Source of the DNA: Xanthomonas sacchari
GTDB taxonomy: Bacteria; Pseudomonadota; Gammaproteobacteria; Xanthomonadales; Xanthomonadaceae
DNA: 64,000 nucleotides
Reading direction: 5' to 3'
NCBI RefSeq assembly: GCF_024266585.1
Contig: NZ_CP100647.1
Span: 2,151,001 to 2,215,000, forward strand
The translations under genes and the position numbers were made by a program. The notes under the pieces are model-generated. The model had not been told where the DNA came from, did no database searches, and saw only the letters and a list, made by a program, of their open reading frames with translations. Shown piece by piece: positions 37,103 to 43,197 of this stretch. Each line of letters opens with the position of its first letter. The first letter of the stretch is position 1.

Positions 37103-37134
37103 CCCCATGCACGACGTATGTGTCGTGCATGGGG
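37103..37134 (+). terminator. Perfect 13-bp hairpin between virB3 and virB4
   Basis: CCCCATGCACGAC (37103-37115), loop GTATGT, and GTCGTGCATGGGG (37122-37134). TTGTTCGGTTTTT follows, a broken T-run. It sits in the 167-base gap between virB3 and virB4, the longest gap within the virB run. It may be a partial terminator or an RNA-stabilising hairpin that lowers virB4 expression relative to virB7-B3. Confidence 0.6.
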
Positions 37135-37244
37135 TTGTTCGGTTTTTCGTGTCGGCGCGCGATGGCGGTAGCGCGTGGCTGGCGGTTCCCGGAGCATCTG
37201 CGCCGGGCCTTTGCAAGACGAAACGGATTCTGAGTTATTCCCTT

Positions 37245-39716
37245 ATGTTCATCCCGGATACTTCGATCAGCGAGTTCATCTCCATCTCCACGCATGTGGC
37301 GCCGTCCGTGCTGAAGACGACGGGAGGAGATTTCATGCTGATCTGGCACTTGGGCGGGCTTCCGTTCGTGGGCCGCGAAGAGTGGGAGATCGAACACCGT
37401 CACAACACCTTCAATCGCATGCTGCAGACCCTGCGTGCCCCGGATTTCGCCAACGTGGCGTTCTGGGTGCACGACGTGCGCCGCCGTCGCCGCATCAAGA
37501 ATGCGGGAAAGTTCAAGCAGGCCTTCAACCAGGACCTGTCGGACCAGTATTACGGCACCTTGTCGTCGCAGAAGATCATGCAGAACGAGCTGTACATGAC
37601 GATGATCTATCGCCCGGTGGTGACGGGCAAGCGTCTCATGGACAAGTCGTCGAGCATTCCCCAGCTGCAGTCCGAGCAGGACCAGGCGATCGCCAAGGTG
37701 CTCGAGTTGGCGGGCAATGTCGAAGCCGTGCTGAAGGACTATTCGCCCTACCGCCTGAGCATGTACGAAGCCAGCAATGGCGTGGTGTTCTCCGAGGCGC
37801 TGGAGTTCTTCGGCTATCTGATCAACCGCATCGACGAGCCGGTGCCGGTGCTGCAGGCGCCGGTGCCCGCCTATCTGCCGGTCAGCAAGCACATGTTCGC
37901 CAACAAGACCGGCGACTTCGTGATCAAGACGCCTGAAGGCATCAATCACTTCGGCGCCATTCTGAACATCAAGGAATACACCGACGGGACCTATCCCGGC
38001 ATTCTCAATGGCTTGAAGTATCTCGATTTCGAGTACGTGGTGACCCACTCCTTCAGCCCGATGGGGCGGCACGATGCGCTGAAGGTGCTCGATCGCACCA
38101 AGGGCATGATGGTGTCCTCCGGCGACAAGGCGGTCAGCCAGATCCACGAGCTCGACCTGGCCATGGACCAGTTGTCGTCGGGCAATTTCGTGTTGGGCGA
38201 GTACCACTTCACCATCGCCGTCTACGCGGATACGCAGGAGAAGCTCGCGCAGCAGGTCGCCACCACGCGTGCGGAGCTGTCCAATGCCGGTTTCGTCTCG
38301 ACCAAGGAGGATCTGGCGGTCGCGTCCTCCTTCTACGCCCAATTGCCGGGGAACTGGCGCTACCGCACGCGTATCGCCAGTGTCAGCTCGCTGAACTTCC
38401 TTGGCCTGTCGCCGCTGCACAACTTCGCCCAGGGCAAGCGCGACAACAATCCGTGGGGCGAGTGCGTCACCACCTTGCAGACCACCAACGGTCAGCCGTA
38501 CTACTTCAATTTCCACGCGACGCACCCGGCGGAGAACTCGCTGGGCGAAAAGGCGATCGCCAACACCATGGTGATCGGCAAGTCGGGTACCGGTAAGACC
38601 GCATTGATCAACTTCCTGCTCAGCCAGGTGCAGAAGTTCGATCCGGTCCCGACCATCTTCTTCTTCGACAAGGACCGCGGCGCCGAGATCTTCGTGCGCG
38701 CCTGCGGCGGCAATTACCTGGCGCTGGAGAACGGCAAGCCCACCGGCTTCAATCCGTTCCAGTGCGAGCGCACCGAGGCGAACGTGCAGTTCCTGGCCGA
38801 CCTGATCAAGGTACTGGCCGGCAAGATCGAGTACACCTCGCGCGAAGAGGAGGACATCTTCCGTGGCGTGGAAGGCATGCTCGATACGCCGATGCACCTG
38901 CGCAGCATGACCAACTTCCGCAAGAGCCTGCCCAACATGGGCGACGACGGCCTGTACGCCCGCATGCGCAAGTGGACCGCCGGCAACTCGCACGGCTGGG
39001 TGTTCGACAACCCGGTCGATACCATCGACCTCGAGAAGGCCAGCATCATCGGCTTCGACTACACCGACGTCATCGACAACCCGGAAGTGCGCGTTCCGGT
39101 CATCAACTACCTGCTGCATCGGCTGGAGGCGCTGATCGACGGCCGGCCGTTGATCTACGTGATGGACGAGTTCTGGAAGATCCTCGACGGCAAGGGCGGC
39201 CTGAAGGAATTCGCCAAGAACAAGCAGAAGACCATCCGTAAGCAGAACGGTCTGGGTATATTCGCCACGCAGAGCCCGGAGGATGCGCTCGCCAGCGACA
39301 TCTCCGCGGCGCTGGTAGAACAGACCGCCACCATGATCCTGCTGCCCAATCCCAATGCCAGCAAGGAAGACTACATGGACGGTCTCAAGCTCACCGAGGC
39401 CGAGTACCAGGTCGTGGTCAGCCTGGACGAGCGCTCGCGCTGCTTCCTGGTCAAGCAGGGCCACGGGTCGTCGGTGTGCCAGCTCAACCTCCGCGGCATG
39501 GACGATGCGCTGTCGGTCATCTCGGCGTCGACCGACAATATCGAAATCATGCACGAGGTGTTGGAGCGCAAGGCCAAGGAACATGGCGTCGCGCCGGACG
39601 ACCTGACGCCAGAACAGTGGTTGAACGAGTTCTATGCACGGCGTAAGGGATCCGGAAAATCGGCTCCGGCGAGATCGATGTCTTCGGATAATCGGGGGGC
39701 GGCGGCGGTCAACTGA
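37245..39716 (+). CDS. virB4: VirB4 secretion ATPase
   Basis: Largest ATPase of the system and part of the inner-membrane complex. The protein has 823 residues. The N-terminal CagE/VirB4 domain is followed by Walker A (VIGKSGTGKTALINFLLSQ, near residue 450) and Walker B (PLIYVMDEFWKIL), then KTIRKQNGLGIFATQSPEDA. The ATG at 37245 gives the family N-terminus FIPDTSISEF; an ATG at 37107 lies inside the hairpin and would add unrelated residues. The ribosome-binding site is poor, which fits reduced translation. It is the last recognisable VirB gene; no virB5 or virB6 follows. Confidence 0.95.
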   Translation: MFIPDTSISEFISISTHVAPSVLKTTGGDFMLIWHLGGLPFVGREEWEIEHRHNTFNRMLQTLRAPDFANVAFWVHDVRRRRRIKNAGKFKQAFNQDLSDQYYGTLSSQKIMQNELYMTMIYRPVVTGKRLMDKSSSIPQLQSEQDQAIAKVLELAGNVEAVLKDYSPYRLSMYEASNGVVFSEALEFFGYLINRIDEPVPVLQAPVPAYLPVSKHMFANKTGDFVIKTPEGINHFGAILNIKEYTDGTYPGILNGLKYLDFEYVVTHSFSPMGRHDALKVLDRTKGMMVSSGDKAVSQIHELDLAMDQLSSGNFVLGEYHFTIAVYADTQEKLAQQVATTRAELSNAGFVSTKEDLAVASSFYAQLPGNWRYRTRIASVSSLNFLGLSPLHNFAQGKRDNNPWGECVTTLQTTNGQPYYFNFHATHPAENSLGEKAIANTMVIGKSGTGKTALINFLLSQVQKFDPVPTIFFFDKDRGAEIFVRACGGNYLALENGKPTGFNPFQCERTEANVQFLADLIKVLAGKIEYTSREEEDIFRGVEGMLDTPMHLRSMTNFRKSLPNMGDDGLYARMRKWTAGNSHGWVFDNPVDTIDLEKASIIGFDYTDVIDNPEVRVPVINYLLHRLEALIDGRPLIYVMDEFWKILDGKGGLKEFAKNKQKTIRKQNGLGIFATQSPEDALASDISAALVEQTATMILLPNPNASKEDYMDGLKLTEAEYQVVVSLDERSRCFLVKQGHGSSVCQLNLRGMDDALSVISASTDNIEIMHEVLERKAKEHGVAPDDLTPEQWLNEFYARRKGSGKSAPARSMSSDNRGAAAVN

Positions 39717-39774
39717 CCGCCTTGCCTTGGTTACGCGCGGGGGATGTTTCTACAAGATCTTTGTTGAGGTGCGC

Positions 39775-40042
39775 ATGGACAAGAGGACGAAAGCATTCAG
39801 TCGTGTTCGTGTCGTTCGTGTCGTTGGTGTGGTTGCGCTGCTCACGCTGTTGCCAGCGGGATCCTGCGACTGGTAGGCCCTATACGCCGCAGTCGCCTGG
39901 CAATGACGCGTCCTATCGAGGCAATGATTTCAATCCCTCCAGCGCTGTTACGCAGAATCATGCGCTGAGACAACCTGGCTTCTCCTCCGATGCGAATGGC
40001 CAGACGGGAGTTCGCAGATTCAGGCCTCAGGACCTAGGTTAA
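39775..40042 (+). pseudogene. Small lipoprotein gene, apparently frame-disrupted
   Basis: An ATG at 39775 starts a basic, hydrophobic signal (VVGVVALLTLLPAGSC) with a lipobox Cys, but the frame stops two codons later at TAG 39874-39876. The +1 frame then stays open to a TAA at 40042 with sequence of coding character (RPYTPQSPGNDASYRGNDF to RRFRPQDLG). Joined, the two parts would give a lipoprotein of about 88 residues. A slippery GTTCGTGTC-like tandem repeat lies in the signal region. It may be a true frameshift, a sequencing error or, less likely, a programmed +1 shift. The position after virB4 suggests a secretion-associated lipoprotein. Confidence 0.5.
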
Positions 40043-40061
40043 TCAGGTTTTGGAGGCTGCT

Positions 40062-40538
40062 GTGAAAGCCATCTTCTTTTTATCTTGTCTGTTGATCAGC
40101 TCGATGGCATCTGCGCAAACGGCGTGTCCATCCGGCGTGGCGCCTGGTAGTCCTCGGTGTGGCCCAAGTCCTGGCGGTGCCGAGGCTCCTGCTCGTCCGA
40201 CAGGAGAGTGGATTAAAACGTGGGGTGCGATCGCGACGGCGTCCAGTGGAGACATCGGAAGCAGCACCGGTAGATTTTCCGAAAAGGATGCTGAGGCTGG
40301 CGCGTTGAAAAGATGTGCTGATCTCGGCAATTCGGATTGCAAAGTTGCTTTCACGTATAAAAACCAGTGCGTAGCGGTCGTCCAGGGCCCCGACGGCAGC
40401 GGAGTGGGAAAGATAGTAAGTGCTGTAAGTGTCGAGGCGGCTACGAAAGAGGCGTTGCGCCGGTGTAAGGAGGCATCTGGCTCCGAATGTGTTGTCAGAG
40501 GCACGGATTGTTCGGAGGCTCAGTTTAAGAAATATTGA
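40062..40538 (+). CDS. Secreted DUF4189 protein next to the secretion locus
   Basis: The protein has 158 residues from GTG 40062, preceded by GGAGG at 40052-40056. A signal peptide ends near SSMASAQ. The C-terminal 110 residues match DUF4189: EWIKTWGAIATASS, a SEKDAEAGALKRC helix, CKVAFTYKNQCVAVV, a second EAATKEALRRCKEASG repeat and several cysteines likely to be disulfide-bonded. DUF4189 has no established role. Location directly after virB4 suggests an envelope accessory or immunity protein for the bacteria-killing system, which is inference. GC content is lower than the genes around it. Confidence 0.75.
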   Translation: MKAIFFLSCLLISSMASAQTACPSGVAPGSPRCGPSPGGAEAPARPTGEWIKTWGAIATASSGDIGSSTGRFSEKDAEAGALKRCADLGNSDCKVAFTYKNQCVAVVQGPDGSGVGKIVSAVSVEAATKEALRRCKEASGSECVVRGTDCSEAQFKKY

Positions 40539-40640
40539 TTCGTAAGGGAATTTAATTTTTCGTTGAAATTTTAATTTATGATTTGAATTCTTTATTTCTG
40601 GTTTGTTGCTTGTCCGTGCGAACTCTGACGTGCCAGCAAT
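40539..40640. other. AT-rich stretch at the end of the secretion locus
   Basis: The 100 bases after the DUF4189 gene are AT-rich (TTTAATTTTTCG, TTTTAATTTATGATTTG), in sharp contrast to the GC-rich chromosome. No gene is present. It marks the boundary between the secretion locus and the maltose locus and may be a scar of insertion or deletion. Confidence 0.6.
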
Positions 40641-40686
40641 TTCGTCTCGCCGCCGGCCTCCAACCAGTTTTATCCGTCCGTTGGCG

Positions 40687-40700
40687 TGAATACGTATGCA
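40687..40700. promoter_or_regulatory. LacI-type operator TGAATACGTATGCA before the GH13 alpha-glucosidase
   Basis: A near-perfect palindrome centred on TACGTA with a central CG, typical of LacI-family operators. The identical 14-mer occurs at 46083-46096 (inverted) and 48626-48639. Here it lies 92 bases before the start codon. TTGGCG directly before it and TATGTC shortly after could be -35 and -10 boxes, so a bound repressor would block the promoter. Confidence 0.75.
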
Positions 40701-40792
40701 TCTATGTCTGAACTTGAGACATCAACGCTACTCTAACGCGGCGTTTCGCGTGCCTGTCGCACGCGCGATTTCTGCCCGAAGGGGGGCGTTGC

Positions 40793-42403
40793 ATGTCTCA
40801 GGCTCCATGGTGGCGCGGTGCCGTCATCTATCAGATCTATCCGCGTAGCTTCCTCGACGCCAACGGCGATGGCATCGGCGATCTGCCGGGAATCGTGCGC
40901 AAGCTGGACTACATCGCGGCATTGGGCGTCGATGCGATCTGGATCTCGCCGTTCTTCAAGTCGCCGATGGCCGATTTCGGCTACGACATCGCCGACTACC
41001 GCGAGGTCGATCCGCTGTTCGGCACCATGGCCGACTTCGATGCTCTGCTGGCCAAGGCGCATGCGCTGGGCCTGAAGGTGATGATCGACCAGGTGCTCAG
41101 CCATACCTCGGTCGAGCACGGCTGGTTCAAGGAGAGCCGGCAAAGCCGCGACAATCCGAAGGCCGATTGGTACGTGTGGGCCGATGCGCGCGAGGATGGG
41201 ACGCCGCCGAACAACTGGCTGTCGATCTTCGGCGGCGTGGCGTGGCAATGGGAGCCGCGCCGGGGGCAGTACTATCTGCACAACTTCCTGGCGTCGCAGC
41301 CGGATCTGAACTTCCACAATCCGCAGGTGCAGCAGGCGACGCTGGACAACGTCGAGTTCTGGCTGGCGCGCGGCGTGGACGGCTTCCGGCTGGATGCGAT
41401 CAATTTCTGCTTCCACGATCCGCAACTGCGCGACAACCCGCCCAAGCCGCCGGAAAAGCGCGTCGGCCGCGGCTTCAGCCCGGATAACCCGTACGCGTTC
41501 CAGTATCACTACTACAACAATACGCAGGCGGAGAATCTGCCGTTCCTGCAGAAGCTGCGCAGCCTGCTCGACCGCTATCCGGGGACGGTGAGCCTGGGCG
41601 AGATCTCGTCGGAAGATTCGCTGGCGACCACGGCCGAGTACACGCGGGCCGGGCATCTGCACATGGGCTACAGCTTCGAACTGCTGACCGACGATTTCAG
41701 CGCCGCCTACATCCGCCAGACGGTCTCCCGCCTGGAAGCGGCGATGACCGAAGGCTGGCCGTGTTGGGCGATCTCCAATCATGACGTGCAGCGCGCAGTG
41801 ACGCGTTGGGGGCAGGGCGCCGAGACGCCGGCCTTCGCGCGCCTGCTGGTCGCGATGCTGTGCTCGCTGCGCGGCTCGGTCTGCCTCTACCAGGGCGAAG
41901 AGCTGGGCCTGGGCGAGGCGGACGTGCCGTTCGAGGCCTTGCAGGACCCCTATGGCATCGCGTTCTGGCCGAACTTCAAGGGCCGCGATGGATGCCGGAC
42001 GCCGCTGCCGTGGGATGCCGGCGAGCAGGCCGGCTTCAGTACGGGCACGCCCTGGCTGCCGGTCGCGCCAGCGCATCGTGCGCAATCGGTGGCGGCGCAG
42101 GAGGCCGACCCGCAGTCGGTACTGCTAGCGATCCGCCGGTTCCTGGCCTGGCGCAAGCGCCATCCGGCGCTGCGCGAGGGCGACATCGTGTTCCACGAGA
42201 CGGCCGAGCCCGTGCTGATGTTCCAGCGCCGCCACGCGACGCAAACCTTGCTGCTGGCGTTCAACTTGTCCGCCGAGGCCGCCGAGGTGGCGGTGCCGGA
42301 GGGAGCCTGGCAGGCGCTGGAGGTACCGGGCGTGGAGCCTGGGGCGCTCGGCGAGCGCTTGCGTTTGCCCGGCTATGCGATGGTGTGCCTGCAGGGCGCG
42401 TGA
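40793..42403 (+). CDS. aglA: GH13 alpha-glucosidase
   Basis: The protein has 536 residues without a signal peptide, so it is cytoplasmic. It is an oligo-1,6-glucosidase/alpha-glucosidase type GH13: WWRGAVIYQIYPRSFLDANGDGIGD start, nucleophile Asp in GFRLDAINF, acid/base Glu in VSLGEISSED, third Asp in AISNHDVQRAV. The family's usual DQVLSHTS segment is present. It probably hydrolyses maltose and short maltodextrins to glucose after import. Upstream is the LacI-type operator. It is transcribed alone; about 740 bases without a recognisable gene follow. Confidence 0.93.
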   Translation: MSQAPWWRGAVIYQIYPRSFLDANGDGIGDLPGIVRKLDYIAALGVDAIWISPFFKSPMADFGYDIADYREVDPLFGTMADFDALLAKAHALGLKVMIDQVLSHTSVEHGWFKESRQSRDNPKADWYVWADAREDGTPPNNWLSIFGGVAWQWEPRRGQYYLHNFLASQPDLNFHNPQVQQATLDNVEFWLARGVDGFRLDAINFCFHDPQLRDNPPKPPEKRVGRGFSPDNPYAFQYHYYNNTQAENLPFLQKLRSLLDRYPGTVSLGEISSEDSLATTAEYTRAGHLHMGYSFELLTDDFSAAYIRQTVSRLEAAMTEGWPCWAISNHDVQRAVTRWGQGAETPAFARLLVAMLCSLRGSVCLYQGEELGLGEADVPFEALQDPYGIAFWPNFKGRDGCRTPLPWDAGEQAGFSTGTPWLPVAPAHRAQSVAAQEADPQSVLLAIRRFLAWRKRHPALREGDIVFHETAEPVLMFQRRHATQTLLLAFNLSAEAAEVAVPEGAWQALEVPGVEPGALGERLRLPGYAMVCLQGA

Positions 42404-43142
42404 GCGCAGATGGGCGATCGCTGTCGAGGGGAATGCCGCATCGCTGCTGATGCGGCTGCGGCACTGCGGAGAGGCCGTTGGCTGATGTGACGATCCGGCT
42501 CGCACCGGACTGGGCCGTATGCGTGCGGAGGCCACGTCGGCGCCTGAGTGGGTGGTACGGATCGATCCGGAGTGCCGGCATCGGTTGGTGGCATGCGCCA
42601 GCGGCCACGACGTCGCGGTAGGTGCCGCCAGCACACAAGGGCCGATCCAGACACGGCGTTGCTGGTCCACACGATGAACCGCCCGTCGTGCCGCCTATAA
42701 CGCCGCGATGGGGGGGCGCCACGTCGCCGCGTGGGCGTTGCGCCGCACTGTCGGGCATCGTCCCGAGGTCGCCAGGCCCACGCGTCGGCCTCGGCGATCT
42801 GCAACACCGCCTTTCCCGCCGACGCGGGCAGTTGCGCGTGCTCGCGGTCTTCCGCTGCAAGCCATTGTCCACGATGGTGATGCCATGCTTGATCGGCTGC
42901 CGTAGCCCCGCTTTGTCGGAGCCCTATCGTCCGGAGGGCGACCAGGTTGGTCCGGACTCCCGATCGGACGTTCGGGTATGGAGCTTCCTCGCTTTCGGTA
43001 AGAGTAGCGCGCGCGTCCCTGCGAACTACTCGTCTTCCCTCCGGATGACGAAAGAGACTGCCACCGCTGCGCGATCGCGATCTCCCCTCTCGCCGCTGAG
43101 CTCCCAGGCATTCGACCTCACCGCGGCCGCAACCGCGCAACG
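42404..43142. other. 740-base gap without a recognisable gene
   Basis: Several overlapping frames are open on both strands, but none shows a known domain, signal peptide or ribosome-binding site, and codon use is unlike the flanking genes. GC content is more even than in the neighbours. It could be a decayed gene or insertion; no terminal repeats were found. Confidence 0.45.
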
Positions 43143-43174
43143 AAAAAACGCCCGCCGGGTGCGCCGGCGGGCGT
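43143..43174 (-). terminator. Rho-independent terminator of the TonB-dependent receptor
   Basis: On the minus strand ACGCCCGCCGG, a five-base loop and CCGGCGGGCGT are followed by six T. It lies 24 bases after the receptor stop codon. Confidence 0.9.
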
Positions 43175-43197
43175 CGTCTGCATCCTCTAGGCGGGGC

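Noticed and set aside
37107-37244. ATG at 37107 as the start of virB4
   Set aside because: It lies inside the hairpin stem and adds 46 residues that do not resemble VirB4 N-termini; FIPDTSISEF starting at 37245 does.
40500-40792. Attachment site (copy of the tRNA-Val 3' end) at the far side of the T4SS
   Set aside because: No match to the T-arm/acceptor sequence of tRNA-Val was found in this stretch.
42373-43140. Decayed transposase in the gap after the GH13 alpha-glucosidase
   Set aside because: No DDE motif, inverted terminal repeats or target duplication could be seen; the open frame follows from base composition.
42373-43140. virB5 or virB6 hidden in non-annotated frames near the T4SS
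   Set aside because: Frames between virB4 and the sugar locus, and those beyond the GH13 gene, have no signal peptide plus helical VirB5 pattern and no multi-helix VirB6 pattern.
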